Shown here piece after piece: positions 8,307 through 16,669 of a stretch of 64,000 bases of DNA. Within the stretch, counting starts at the first letter, position 1, and every line of letters starts with the position of its first letter. Both the position numbers and the translations under genes were made by a program. Source of the stretch: Planococcus chinensis (GTDB lineage: Bacteria > Bacillota > Bacilli > Bacillales_A > Planococcaceae); assembly GCF_020071995.1 (NCBI RefSeq), contig NZ_JABWTK010000001.1:558001-622000 (forward strand), written 5' to 3'. Below the pieces are notes generated by a model. It had not been told where the DNA came from. It did no database searches and worked only from the letters and a program-made list of their open reading frames with translations.

Positions 8307-9410
8307 TTGACTGTCATTGGGATACCCAATGCTTTACTCGATGAAGCAACAGAGTTTTTGTCCGTCTGCTACTACGAATTAGGAAAAAATGAACACCAAG
8401 TCGAAACCCGAATTGCTGAAATTGCCAAGGAAATTGAACAGACAAATACGTACACACATACATTTGAAGAATTGGAACATGGCGCCCGGATGGCTTGGCG
8501 CAATAACAACCGCTGCATCGGCCGGTTATTTTGGAATTCCCTGACCGTCTTTGATGAACGCCGCCAGTCTACTGCCGAAGGCGCGTTTGACGCCTTGATG
8601 AACCATATTGAATTTGCATCGAATGGCGGCAAAATCCGTCCGGCGATCACGGTGTTTCCGGCGTCTCGAAATGGGGAAGATGCCATGCGCATTTGGAACC
8701 ATCAACTGATCCGCTACGCCGGCTACGAAAGGAATGGAGAAATTATAGGAGATTCAACTTCCCTGGAGTTCACGAAGCAATGCGAGAAATTGGGATGGCA
8801 AGGCGAAGGCGGCCATTTTGACATATTGCCGTTGGTCATCCAAGTGAAGGGGGAAGAACCTTGTTACTTTGAACTGCCGAAAGAATCCATTATCGAAGTG
8901 GAATTGGAACATCCCGAAATCAGCCGTTTCAAAGAGCTGAAGGCCAAATGGTACGGGGTGCCGATTATCTCAGAGATGAAGCTGGAAATCGGCGGCATCC
9001 ATTATACAATGGCGCCGTTTAATGGCTGGTATATGGGGACGGAAATCGGTGCGCGCAACCTTGCCGACGAAGACCGCTATAATTTGCTTCCGGCTGTTGC
9101 GGAAATCATGGGGCTGAATACCGACTCCAACCGTTCGCTATGGAAAGACAAAGCTCTGGTGGAATTGAATATTGCCGTGCTGGATTCGTTCCAAAAAGCC
9201 GGCGTTACAATTGTCGACCACCATACCGCTGCGAAGCAGTTCAAAAGCTTTGAGAAAAAAGAAGAAACAGCCGGGCGGGACTTGACCGGCAACTGGGCTT
9301 GGCTGATTCCGCCGATGTCGCCGGCAACCACTCATATTTTCCCTAAGCCCTATAAAAATGATATTGTGAAACCGAATTACTTCTATCAGAAGGCTCCCTA
9401 TCATCTCTAA
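8307..9410 (+). CDS. nos: Bacterial nitric oxide synthase, oxygenase domain
   Basis: An oxygenase-only NO synthase of about 367 residues, the normal bacterial form without a reductase. It oxidises arginine to citrulline and NO using heme and pterin/folate, with electrons from a general flavoprotein. The proximal heme Cys is in [15 protein letters not shown] (about residue 70). [12 protein letters not shown] and the arginine-binding Glu region are intact, as are the WLIPP and IVKPNYFYQ ends. The longest frame begins with GTG 8298 and ATG 8301, but both lie on or against the AGGAG at 8294-8298. TTG 8307 has the correct eight-base spacing and is preferred. In Bacillus, NO from this enzyme protects against oxidative stress and some antibiotics. 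Confidence 0.95.
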   Translation: MTVIGIPNALLDEATEFLSVCYYELGKNEHQVETRIAEIAKEIEQTNTYTHTFEELEHGARMAWRNNNRCIGRLFWNSLTVFDERRQSTAEGAFDALMNHIEFASNGGKIRPAITVFPASRNGEDAMRIWNHQLIRYAGYERNGEIIGDSTSLEFTKQCEKLGWQGEGGHFDILPLVIQVKGEEPCYFELPKESIIEVELEHPEISRFKELKAKWYGVPIISEMKLEIGGIHYTMAPFNGWYMGTEIGARNLADEDRYNLLPAVAEIMGLNTDSNRSLWKDKALVELNIAVLDSFQKAGVTIVDHHTAAKQFKSFEKKEETAGRDLTGNWAWLIPPMSPATTHIFPKPYKNDIVKPNYFYQKAPYHL

Positions 9411-9423
9411 GGAGTGAAACAGT

Positions 9424-9663
9424 ATGAAAGAATTCAAAGTCACGTATTTTTTTGACGAAGAGCATTACATCCGCCGGTTTATCCATGTCGAGTCCCAGGA
9501 AAAAGCGGAAGCTTTAATTCGCAGCGAACGAGATCAATATATCTCGTTTACTGACAGCAGAGGAATCTACCATGAACTGCATACAGGAAAAGTCCGCGTT
9601 ATCCAGATCTCGGAGTATTTCCGGGTGGATAAAAGCAAAGCCAAAAAAGCCGCCATTGACTGA
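9424..9663 (+). CDS. Small hypothetical protein downstream of nos
   Basis: A 79-residue soluble, charged protein with no membrane segment or recognised domain. The start is supported by AAGGAGTG before ATG 9424, only 13 bp after nos. It is therefore probably co-transcribed and could be tied to NO synthase function, though nothing in the sequence shows how. The pattern of short beta strands (KVTYFFDEEHY, YHELHTGKVRVIQI) suggests a small alpha/beta fold. Its stop codon lies in the loop of the following terminator. Confidence 0.75.
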   Translation: MKEFKVTYFFDEEHYIRRFIHVESQEKAEALIRSERDQYISFTDSRGIYHELHTGKVRVIQISEYFRVDKSKAKKAAID

Positions 9664-9676
9664 AGGCGGCTTTTTT
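9643..9676 (+). terminator. Terminator of the nos operon
   Basis: AAAAAAGCCGCC pairs with GGCGGCTTTTTT. The left arm is inside the coding end of the 79-residue protein and its TGA is in the loop. The A and T runs make it bidirectional, so it can also serve the minus-strand SDR gene ending at 9713. Confidence 0.9.
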
Positions 9677-9712
9677 CTGTCATTCGTTAATTGCGTTAAA
9701 TGGAGTTTCTAC

Positions 9713-10456
9713 TTATTTAAAGCTCAGGAAGCCATCGTCGACAGCAACGGTAGACCCATTGATGGCAGCAGCTTCCTCAGAGAACAGAAACTTCACGACG
9801 CTTGCCACTTTTTCAGGCTGAATCAGTTTGTTGTGCATATGAAGTGCAGACAATGCTTTTTTCATTTCTTCATCTTCTCCAAGAATCGGCGTATCGATAA
9901 ATCCGGGAGCGACCCCGACTACCCGAATGCCGTGTTCAGCGAGTTCCAGCGCACCGGATTTAGACATCATGACCACTGCGGCTTTTGCCGCATTGTAGTT
10001 GAAGCTGCCCTTTGCAGCCATGGAACCGTAAATGGAAGCGGTATTGACAATTGTGCCTTTGGCTCCAAGCTCAACCATTTTCTTTGCGCCGTAGTAAATG
10101 CCGTAATAGACGCTGTGCTGATCGACATCGATTACTTTGTGGTAAGAAGCCGGATCCATCTCAAGCAATGGTTTAACAAGGCCGATGCCGGCATTATTGA
10201 AAATGCCATTTAATGTACCGAATGTTTTCACCGCGTAATTAACCATGGCTTCCACTTCTTCCGCTTTGGAAACATCCACTTTGAAAGTTGCCGCTTTGCC
10301 GCCTTGTGCTTCAATCTTCGCTGCAGTTTCTTTAGCGCCTTCTTCGTTGAAATCGGCTACGACAATGGCGTTTCCGGCTTCGGCTAATTGATAAGCCGCT
10401 TCCCGTCCGATGCCGCTGGCTCCGCCTGTAATGATGATCACTTTGTTTTCTGCCAT
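9713..10456 (-). CDS. Short-chain dehydrogenase/reductase (classical SDR)
   Basis: A 247-residue NAD(P)-dependent oxidoreductase. It has the cofactor motif TGGASGIG (about 10-17), the acidic VADF after beta-2 favouring NAD, NNAG near 88, the catalytic Ser in NTASIYG near 140 and YNAAK with the Tyr/Lys pair near 153-157. PGFIDTP follows. The ATG start has GAGGAATTC upstream (AAGGAGG on the minus strand at about 10463-10469). It stands alone between convergent and divergent neighbours, so its substrate cannot be inferred. Candidates are a 3-oxoacyl or secondary alcohol. Confidence 0.93.
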   Translation of the reverse strand: MAENKVIIITGGASGIGREAAYQLAEAGNAIVVADFNEEGAKETAAKIEAQGGKAATFKVDVSKAEEVEAMVNYAVKTFGTLNGIFNNAGIGLVKPLLEMDPASYHKVIDVDQHSVYYGIYYGAKKMVELGAKGTIVNTASIYGSMAAKGSFNYNAAKAAVVMMSKSGALELAEHGIRVVGVAPGFIDTPILGEDEEMKKALSALHMHNKLIQPEKVASVVKFLFSEEAAAINGSTVAVDDGFLSFK

Positions 10457-10657
10457 ATGAATTCCTCCTTTTGATTTTGGCCGAGTCTGGTTTAAAGTAT
10501 GGTTGCCCTCTCTATAGTACCTTGCCCTGAAGACCCTGCTTTAAAACAAGCAATTAAGTTTTTGAGTATATAAGTCGATAGGAAAGTGGAGTTTATTATA
10601 TAATAGGAGATAGTGAACGTTCTTCACATTCAAAGTTCAAAGAAAGTGGGAAACCCT

Positions 10658-11374
10658 ATGGGACGCAAATGGAACAATATTAAAGAGAAAAAAGCATCCA
10701 AAGACGCAAACACAAGCCGGATCTACGCAAAATTCGGACGTGAAATCTATGTTGCCGCAAAACAAGGCGAACCGGATCCAGAATCGAATCAGGCGCTGAA
10801 AGTCGTGCTTGAACGCGCTAAAACATACAGTGTGCCAAGAGCTATCATTGACCGAGCGATTGAAAAGGCGAAAGGCGGTTCGGAAGAAAGCTATGATGAA
10901 TTGCGCTATGAAGGTTTCGGGCCGAACGGTTCTATGGTAATTGTCGATACGTTGACGAATAACGTAAACCGCACAGCTTCAGATGTCCGGGCGGCATTCG
11001 GCAAGAACGGCGGCAATATGGGCGTCAGCGGCTCAGTTGCTTATATGTTTGACTATACGGCCGTTTTTGGCATCGAAGGCAAAACGGCGGATGAAGTGCT
11101 GGAACTATTGATGGAAGCGGACGTTGACGTACGCGATATCAGCGAAGAAGAAGACTCGGTGATCGTTTATGCAGAACCGGATCAATTCCATATTGTCCAG
11201 GAAGCATTCAAAAACGTCGGCATCACGGAGTTTACCGTTGCTGAACTGACAATGCTCGCACAAAACGAACTGGAATTGCCGGAAGACGCACAAGCCCAAT
11301 TCGAAAAAATGATCGATGCCATCGAAGATTTGGAAGATGTGCAGCAGGTCTACCATAACGTTGATTTAGCTTAA
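10658..11374 (+). CDS. yeeI: YebC/PmpR family protein, YeeI orthologue
   Basis: A 238-residue protein starting [20 protein letters not shown], the hallmark of the YeeI branch of the YebC/PmpR family. The family was described as DNA-binding regulators, and YebC-type members are now linked to relief of ribosome stalling at proline runs. Three alpha/beta domains are seen, with [16 protein letters not shown] near residue 60-75 and the acidic C-terminal [12 protein letters not shown]. The longer frame from 10613 adds 15 residues absent from the family and lacks a ribosome site, so ATG 10658 is used. TATAAT is visible at 10599-10604. Confidence 0.95.
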   Translation: MGRKWNNIKEKKASKDANTSRIYAKFGREIYVAAKQGEPDPESNQALKVVLERAKTYSVPRAIIDRAIEKAKGGSEESYDELRYEGFGPNGSMVIVDTLTNNVNRTASDVRAAFGKNGGNMGVSGSVAYMFDYTAVFGIEGKTADEVLELLMEADVDVRDISEEEDSVIVYAEPDQFHIVQEAFKNVGITEFTVAELTMLAQNELELPEDAQAQFEKMIDAIEDLEDVQQVYHNVDLA

Positions 11375-11383
11375 TAACATATT

Positions 11384-11418
11384 AAAAGCTCTTCATTCTA
11401 AAATGGAGAGCTTTTTTA
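11384..11418 (+). terminator. Terminator of yeeI
   Basis: AAAAGCTCT...AGAGCTTTT with mismatched inner bases and a T run. Confidence 0.85.
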
Positions 11419-11512
11419 TATGATAAAGATTTCAAAATTGTTTTGGGAATTTTAGATTAGGGAAAAAGCTTAGAAGGCAAGTGACGAGAAAATGACGGTA
11501 TGAGGTGTTGAA

Positions 11513-12097
11513 ATGAACCTGAGGGAAAGAAAAACGGCCAAGAAAAAAGAAGATATTCTTCGTTCCGCCAGTTTGGTTATCTCGAGAAAAGGGTTCCGCC
11601 AGACTACAATGGAAGACATTGCGGCCGAATTGCTGATGACAAAAGGTTCCCTGTATTATTATTTTAAGAATAAAGAAGAATTACTGTTTTATTGCCACGA
11701 GCAGATTTTAACCACTGTTTTGGACCAATTGAGGAGAATCAGCCAACAGGACATCTCTTCCAGTGAGAAAATGAAAGCAGCCATCAAAATCCATTTGGAT
11801 ACCGCTATCCGAGAAAGAGAAATATTCAACCTGGCGGTAAAGCCGGAACAAATTTTTTCGGGTGATTATGTGGATGTCATTGTACAAAAACTGGACGAAT
11901 ATGCGGAGCTTTTCGATCAGCTGATTCTTCAGGGAGTCCAAAAAGGCGAATTTTCGGTTTCACAGAAGAAAATGGCACGGATGATTATTTTAGGGGCGGC
12001 CAATTGGATTCAGGTATGGTATTTGCCTGAAGGGGAATTTAGCAAAGAGGAAATCGAACAAGTTTATGCGGATTATTTATTGAAAATCTTAACATAA
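11513..12097 (+). CDS. TetR/AcrR family transcriptional regulator
   Basis: A 194-residue one-component regulator. The N-terminal DNA-binding domain (about 8-60) has the TetR helix-turn-helix TTMEDIAAELLMTKGSLYYYF followed by KNKEELL. The variable ligand-binding part has a late Trp-rich segment, NWIQVWY. The start ATG 11513 follows AGGTGTTGAA. It lies 38 bp before a medium-chain quinone reductase in the same direction and probably controls that gene and itself. No clear palindromic operator could be picked out upstream. The effector is unknown. Confidence 0.92.
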   Translation: MNLRERKTAKKKEDILRSASLVISRKGFRQTTMEDIAAELLMTKGSLYYYFKNKEELLFYCHEQILTTVLDQLRRISQQDISSSEKMKAAIKIHLDTAIREREIFNLAVKPEQIFSGDYVDVIVQKLDEYAELFDQLILQGVQKGEFSVSQKKMARMIILGAANWIQVWYLPEGEFSKEEIEQVYADYLLKILT

Positions 12098-12135
12098 GAT
12101 GATTAAGGATCTTTCAAGCTAAGGGAGATGGGGAA

Positions 12136-13122
12136 ATGAAAGCAATCGTTGTGAAGGAACTTGGAGCGCCGGAAGTGCTGCAGCTTCAGGAAGTGGATAA
12201 ACCGGAAATTGCTTCGCATCAAGTGCTGATCCAAGTACAGGCGATCAGCGTGAATTTTGCGGACATTAAGGCACGCCAAGGCCAGTACCACGGCGCCGAA
12301 GCGGGTGCTGCATTTATCCCGGGACTGGATTGCGCAGGGGAAATTATCAAGGTGGGAAGCGGCGTAACGAAGTTTAGGCCGGGGCAGCGGGTGATGGCTT
12401 TTCCGAAAGACGGGTCCTACGCCGAGTACGTGGCAGCGGATGAAGCGTTGACTTATGCGGTTCCGGATGAATTGGATATTGAAACAGCGGCGGCTTCGCT
12501 GACAGTGGGCATTACAGCGTACAATGTTATTCGAAAAATAGCGCGCCTCGCTCCGGGAGAAACCATTTTGATTCATGCGGCAGCTGGCGGCATCGGTTCG
12601 ACGGCCATTCAGCTGGCTCGACTATTTGGAGCAGGCACAATTATCGGGACAGTAGGCAGCAATGAAAAAATAGAAACCGCAAAAGGGTTTGGAGCGGATC
12701 ATGTCATCAATTACGTATCAGGCGATTTTGTTGAGGAGGTCAAGCAATTGACCGGCGGCAAAGGAGCAGACGTCATTTTGGATACAGTCGCTGGAGAAAA
12801 TTTCGAAAAGAGCATGGAATGTCTGGCTCCGTTTGGCCGGATTGTTTCATTTGGCCATGGCAATACAGGGTCGGTGCCGGGCACGCTTACCACTGCCGAT
12901 CTGCATTCCAGTTGCCGTTCTGTCCTCGGCTACAGCACAGGAACTTACCGGAAACGGCGCCCTGAATTTTTGGAAGAGGCAGCGGCGAAAATAACAGAGT
13001 TGATGCTTGAGAAAAAATTGGAGATTGCGATTTCAAAACGCTTTCCCCTGGCAGAAGCAGCACAAGCACATGCCCATATCGAAAGCCGAAAAAGCATCGG
13101 CAAGATTTTGCTGATGCCCTAA
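12136..13122 (+). CDS. Zinc-independent quinone oxidoreductase / MDR superfamily reductase
   Basis: A 328-residue medium-chain dehydrogenase of the NADPH:quinone oxidoreductase (Qor) group. The GroES-like domain covers about 1-125, and the Rossmann part carries AAAGGIGSTAIQLA near 152-165. The catalytic-zinc ligands of alcohol dehydrogenases are absent; the corresponding region reads FIPGLDCAGEI. Such enzymes reduce quinones or enones with NADPH. AAGGGAGATGGGG precedes ATG 12136. Its placement directly behind a TetR regulator suggests induction by an electrophile or drug, which is inference. Confidence 0.9.
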   Translation: MKAIVVKELGAPEVLQLQEVDKPEIASHQVLIQVQAISVNFADIKARQGQYHGAEAGAAFIPGLDCAGEIIKVGSGVTKFRPGQRVMAFPKDGSYAEYVAADEALTYAVPDELDIETAAASLTVGITAYNVIRKIARLAPGETILIHAAAGGIGSTAIQLARLFGAGTIIGTVGSNEKIETAKGFGADHVINYVSGDFVEEVKQLTGGKGADVILDTVAGENFEKSMECLAPFGRIVSFGHGNTGSVPGTLTTADLHSSCRSVLGYSTGTYRKRRPEFLEEAAAKITELMLEKKLEIAISKRFPLAEAAQAHAHIESRKSIGKILLMP

Positions 13123-13137
13123 AGCATTCTGAAACCC

Positions 13138-13167
13138 CGCTTCTCTTGAAGGAGAGAAGCTTTTTAT
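13138..13167 (+). terminator. Terminator after the quinone reductase gene
   Basis: CGCTTCTCT-TGAAGG-AGAGAAGC with a following T run. Confidence 0.88.
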
Positions 13168-13189
13168 TTTTGTTATAATCAGAATAGCA

Positions 13190-13288
13190 ACTATTTTACT
13201 TTTTAATTCAGTAAAATAGTAGTGCACTTATGATAATAGTAGCGTTTTTGAATAGCGCTATTTAAATATAATGACATATCATTATATT
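13190..13288. promoter_or_regulatory. Cluster of three inverted repeats upstream of the symporter gene
   Basis: ACTATTTTAC (13190-13199) pairs with GTAAAATAGT (13211-13220). AATAGCGCTATT at 13251-13262 is a perfect 12-bp palindrome. AATATAATGA (13265-13274) is mirrored exactly at 13279-13288 around CATA. The third looks like a dimeric operator. The regulator is unknown. Confidence 0.5.
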
Positions 13289-13367
13289 AAGATATATTTA
13301 AAGCTTGTATATTATTTTATGTTTCGGTTAAACTATTGTTTAAGTCTGAAAAAAAAGGAAGAGATGC

Positions 13368-14612
13368 ATGAAAAAAAATAGTTTGACTGTGAAAGTATTA
13401 TCCGGACTTGTTCTCGGGGCAATTGTGGGCTTGCTGATTAATTTATTCGCACCCGGGGCATTCGAAAATTTAAATACATATTTATTTGTCCCACTTGGCC
13501 AAATCTTTTTAAGCCTGATTAAGATGCTTGTCGTACCCCTCGTACTGTTTTCAATCATTCTTGGAACGACAGGTCTTGGTGATCCGGCAAAGCTTGGTCG
13601 CATCGGTTTTAAGACCATTGCATACTTTTTAGTAACCACAACTATTGCAATTTTAATTGGGCTTGGTTTGGCAGCGGTAATTAAACCGGGGCTTGCAGGT
13701 GATTTCGATCTTGAAAACGCTTCATTCGAAGTGGAAGAAGCTCCGGCAGTAGCTGAAACGCTTTTAAACATTATTCCAGCTAATCCATTGGCTGCTATGA
13801 CAGAAGGCAATATGCTGCAAATTATTGTGTTTGCTGTATTTGTCGGTTTGGCTTTGACTGCGCTCGGAGAAAAAACGAGAGGCGTCGTCAAATTAATTGA
13901 ACAAGGAAATGAAATTATGATGTATCTGGTCGGCTTAGTTATGAAATTTGCGCCATACGGTACATTCGGTTTAATCGCGACTGCTGTAGGATCGCAAGGT
14001 TTCTCTGCCATGAAAGCCATGGGTTCGTATATGGTCGTTATTTTAGCAGCATTGCTGCTCCATGCGGCTTTCACTTACGGCGGAACAGTTGCATTTTTGG
14101 CGAAGAAAAATCCGATTTGGTTTTTCAAAAAGTTCGCACCGGCTATGACGGTGGCTTTCAGCACATCAAGCAGTACAGCTACGCTTCCAGTATCTATGGA
14201 AGTAGCACAGAAAGACTTGGGAGTGCCAAAATCCATCAGCTCATTTGTACAGCCGCTCGGTGCAACAATCAATATGGATGGAACAGCTATTATGCAGGGT
14301 GTGGCTACCATGTTCATAGCACAGGCATATGGCGTTGATTTGACGGCTATTGAACTGGCGACGGTTGTATTAACCGCAGTACTAGCCAGTATTGGAACAG
14401 CAGGAGTTCCTGGAGTGGGGCTTATTATGCTCGCTATGGTTCTGGGAAGTGTCAACTTGCCGGTTGCAGGAATCGGTCTCGTTATCGGAATTGACCGCTT
14501 GCTCGATATGACACGGACAGCTATCAATATTTCAGGAGATGCGGCATGTGCGGTATATGTGGCAGAAACTGAAGGCAAGCGTGTCTTGAAAACAGAAGAA
14601 GCAGAAGCGTAA
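13368..14612 (+). CDS. Dicarboxylate/amino acid:cation symporter (DAACS family), probably glutamate/aspartate
   Basis: A 414-residue multi-spanning carrier of the glutamate/dicarboxylate family (GltT/GltP/DctA-like). Visible signatures are the serine-rich re-entrant loop with STSSSTATLP near residue 265, the unwound NMDGTA motif near 303 that binds sodium and substrate, and GTAGVPGVG plus DRLLDMTRTAINISGD near the end. The Asp and Arg/Asn pattern in the last helix fits acidic substrates. AAGGAAGAG precedes ATG 13368. It is a single-gene unit with a palindrome-rich 5' region. Which of glutamate, aspartate or C4-dicarboxylates is carried cannot be settled by eye. Confidence 0.93.
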   Translation: MKKNSLTVKVLSGLVLGAIVGLLINLFAPGAFENLNTYLFVPLGQIFLSLIKMLVVPLVLFSIILGTTGLGDPAKLGRIGFKTIAYFLVTTTIAILIGLGLAAVIKPGLAGDFDLENASFEVEEAPAVAETLLNIIPANPLAAMTEGNMLQIIVFAVFVGLALTALGEKTRGVVKLIEQGNEIMMYLVGLVMKFAPYGTFGLIATAVGSQGFSAMKAMGSYMVVILAALLLHAAFTYGGTVAFLAKKNPIWFFKKFAPAMTVAFSTSSSTATLPVSMEVAQKDLGVPKSISSFVQPLGATINMDGTAIMQGVATMFIAQAYGVDLTAIELATVVLTAVLASIGTAGVPGVGLIMLAMVLGSVNLPVAGIGLVIGIDRLLDMTRTAINISGDAACAVYVAETEGKRVLKTEEAEA

Positions 14613-14616
14613 AAAT

Positions 14617-14671
14617 AAAAGAACCTCTTTCTTCCGCTCGGAATTTCCGGACGAGTAGAAGGAGGTTTTTT
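14617..14671 (+). terminator. Terminator of the symporter gene
   Basis: AACCTC...CCGCTCG pairs imperfectly with CGAGTAGAAGGAGGTT, followed by six T. Confidence 0.8.
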
Positions 14672-14750
14672 CTATTTCTGAGGAAGGTCTAAGTGCCTAG
14701 CTATCCCTTAAATTTACAGCTGCAGTTTTTTAGGCTAAGTGGATAGATAT

Positions 14751-14767
14751 AATTCGAGAATCGAATT
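14751..14767. promoter_or_regulatory. Inverted repeat upstream of the M4 protease gene
   Basis: AATTCGA-GAA-TCGAATT is a perfect 7-bp inverted repeat about 100 bp before the protease start. It may be an operator, but no family could be assigned. Confidence 0.4.
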
Positions 14768-14868
14768 AATAGGTCGTATAATTCAAATATTAAAACTTTT
14801 CAGTTTATTATTGTTCGAATAGAAATTCTTTTCTATACTAATGTCAGAATGAAAAGGGAGGAATAAAT

Positions 14869-16497
14869 TTGAAGAAAAATTATTTTGTTCCAGTCTTATT
14901 ATCTTCAGCTCTTGTACTTAGTTCATTTTCTGCAGTTAATGTCTTGGCTGCGCCACCGGATGATTCCGGCAAGGTGGGGAACGAAACGAGCAGCGTACCC
15001 GTTTTTGTGAAAGAAAAGTTTGGTGAAAAGCAGGTGGGCAGCACGGCAGCCCATGCTTTGGATTATTTGAAGAAGAATGAAAAGCATGTTGGCGTAGCCC
15101 AACCGGATAAGAACTTGAAAGTGAAAAACATCCAGAAAGATTCGCTTGGCATGAAACATATCCGCTTTAACCAGACCGTGAAAGGCATTCCAGTAGAAGG
15201 AGCAGAAGTGGTTGTCCATTATAATAAACAAGATGAACTGGTGTCTGTAAATGGCAGCCATGTTCCGGAAGCAACCGAGGAGATCGACACATCAGCAGTT
15301 GTCAGTGAATCGGCAGCGGTGGAAGCAGCGAAGCAGGCGGTAAACGCTCCAGCACAACTGGAAGAAACTCCTTCAGCGGAACTGGTGATTTATCCTTTTG
15401 AAGGAACCAATCATTTGGCCTATAAAGTGAACGTCAACTTCCTCGGTGAAAAACCAGGGAACTGGTTTGCCTTTATTGATGCGAAAAGCGGGAAAGCCAT
15501 CGACCAGTATAATGCATTGATGCATGTGGACAACCATCACGAATCGGTTGGAACAGGCGTCCTTGGTGCACAGCGGAAAATACATACCACACGGACCAAA
15601 CTTCCGAACCAAGGAACGATTTTCAGTTTGTCGGATACTTCGCATGCGGGATTGGAAGGGATTTTCACTTACGATGCAAATGACGGCAAAATCTTTTCCA
15701 ACAACAGTGCATCATGGAAAGACGACTACCAGCGTGCAGCAGTGGATGCGCATTACAACTCGGAAGTCGTCTATGATTATTACTTAGAGGAACATGGGCG
15801 GAATTCACTCGATGACAAAGGAATGGCCATCGTTTCTTACGTGCATTACGGCGAAAATTACAATAACGCCTTCTGGAATGGCCGCCAGATGACTTACGGC
15901 GACGGGGATGGTTCTTACATGGTGCCATTATCTGCAGGGCTTGACGTCGCTGCGCATGAAATGACGCACGGGGTCATCACAAACTCTGCTAACCTTCAGT
16001 ACCGCTTCCAGTCAGGTGCATTGAACGAATCGTTTGCTGACATCTTCGGGGCATTGATCGACAGTGAGGACTGGGAAGTCGGAGAAGATATTATGGGGCC
16101 AGGGGCGAAAGCGGATGGCCGCGCATCGCTCCGCAGTTTGAGCGACCCAAGCAAATACCCGGTTAAGGCGGATTACGTTCCTTACGGAAACGGAGAAGGC
16201 AACTACCCTTCGCATATGGACGAATACTACGACCTGCCAAGAAGTCTTGATAATGGCGGTGTGCACATCAACTCGTCCATTACCAACCATGCGGCGTATT
16301 TGATCGGTGAAAAAATCGGAAAAGAAAAGCTGGGCCAAATTTTTTATCGGGCGCTTACAGTGTATTTAACGCCGACTTCTAATTTCAGTGATGCGCGTCA
16401 GGCTATTATTCAGTCGGCAGCAGACATTTATGGAGAAGAGAGCGCTGAAGTGAAAGCCACCGCTGAAGGTTTTGATAGTGTCGGCATTTACGAATAA
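14869..16497 (+). CDS. Secreted M4 family neutral metalloprotease (thermolysin/bacillolysin-like)
   Basis: A 542-residue prepro-enzyme. The Sec signal peptide is about 1-28, ending VLAAP. The FTP/PepSY propeptide is about 50-215, and the mature catalytic domain follows from about 225. The zinc ligands are H363 and H367 in HEMTHG, with E364 as catalytic base, and E387 in GALNESFADIFG is the third ligand. The transition-state His is in GGVHINSS. These enzymes cut before bulky hydrophobic residues outside the cell. TTG start seven bases after GGGAGG. The mature domain is of normal length with no extra C-terminal domain. Single-gene unit. Confidence 0.96.
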   Translation: MKKNYFVPVLLSSALVLSSFSAVNVLAAPPDDSGKVGNETSSVPVFVKEKFGEKQVGSTAAHALDYLKKNEKHVGVAQPDKNLKVKNIQKDSLGMKHIRFNQTVKGIPVEGAEVVVHYNKQDELVSVNGSHVPEATEEIDTSAVVSESAAVEAAKQAVNAPAQLEETPSAELVIYPFEGTNHLAYKVNVNFLGEKPGNWFAFIDAKSGKAIDQYNALMHVDNHHESVGTGVLGAQRKIHTTRTKLPNQGTIFSLSDTSHAGLEGIFTYDANDGKIFSNNSASWKDDYQRAAVDAHYNSEVVYDYYLEEHGRNSLDDKGMAIVSYVHYGENYNNAFWNGRQMTYGDGDGSYMVPLSAGLDVAAHEMTHGVITNSANLQYRFQSGALNESFADIFGALIDSEDWEVGEDIMGPGAKADGRASLRSLSDPSKYPVKADYVPYGNGEGNYPSHMDEYYDLPRSLDNGGVHINSSITNHAAYLIGEKIGKEKLGQIFYRALTVYLTPTSNFSDARQAIIQSAADIYGEESAEVKATAEGFDSVGIYE

Positions 16498-16544
16498 ATC
16501 GGTAATCTAACAAATATGTGCTTGGAATATTATAAATAGTTTAT

Positions 16545-16578
16545 AAAAGGATTTTCATCTGTTGATGAAAATCCTTTT
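16545..16578 (+). terminator. Terminator between the protease and ribose operon
   Basis: AAAAGGATTTTCATC-TGTT-GATGAAAATCCTTTT, an uninterrupted 15-bp stem. Confidence 0.88.
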
Positions 16579-16597
16579 AATATGGAAAATCTTCACA

Positions 16598-16627
16598 TTG
16601 ACAAGGGGTGTAACAGCGTTGTATATT
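16598..16627 (+). promoter_or_regulatory. Promoter of the ribose operon
   Basis: TTGACA at 16598-16603 and TATATT at 16622-16627 with an 18-bp spacer. The RbsR operator follows at once. Confidence 0.75.
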
Positions 16628-16630
16628 CTG

Positions 16631-16644
16631 TGTAACCGGTTACA
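16631..16644. promoter_or_regulatory. RbsR operator, also cre-like
   Basis: TGTAACCGGTTACA is a perfect 14-bp palindrome with a central CG, typical of LacI-family operators. It lies just past the -10, where bound repressor would block initiation. It misses the CcpA cre consensus by only the first base, so CcpA may bind too. Confidence 0.75.
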
Positions 16645-16669
16645 CATTCGGACAGAACGGAGCATATTT

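Noticed and set aside
10613..10657. Upstream GTG start for yeeI
   Set aside because: The extra 15 residues are not in the family, and MGRKWNN is the conserved N-terminus.
16562..16669. Extended N-terminus of rbsR
   Set aside because: It would be translated from DNA that holds the promoter and operator; the family starts directly at the helix-turn-helix.
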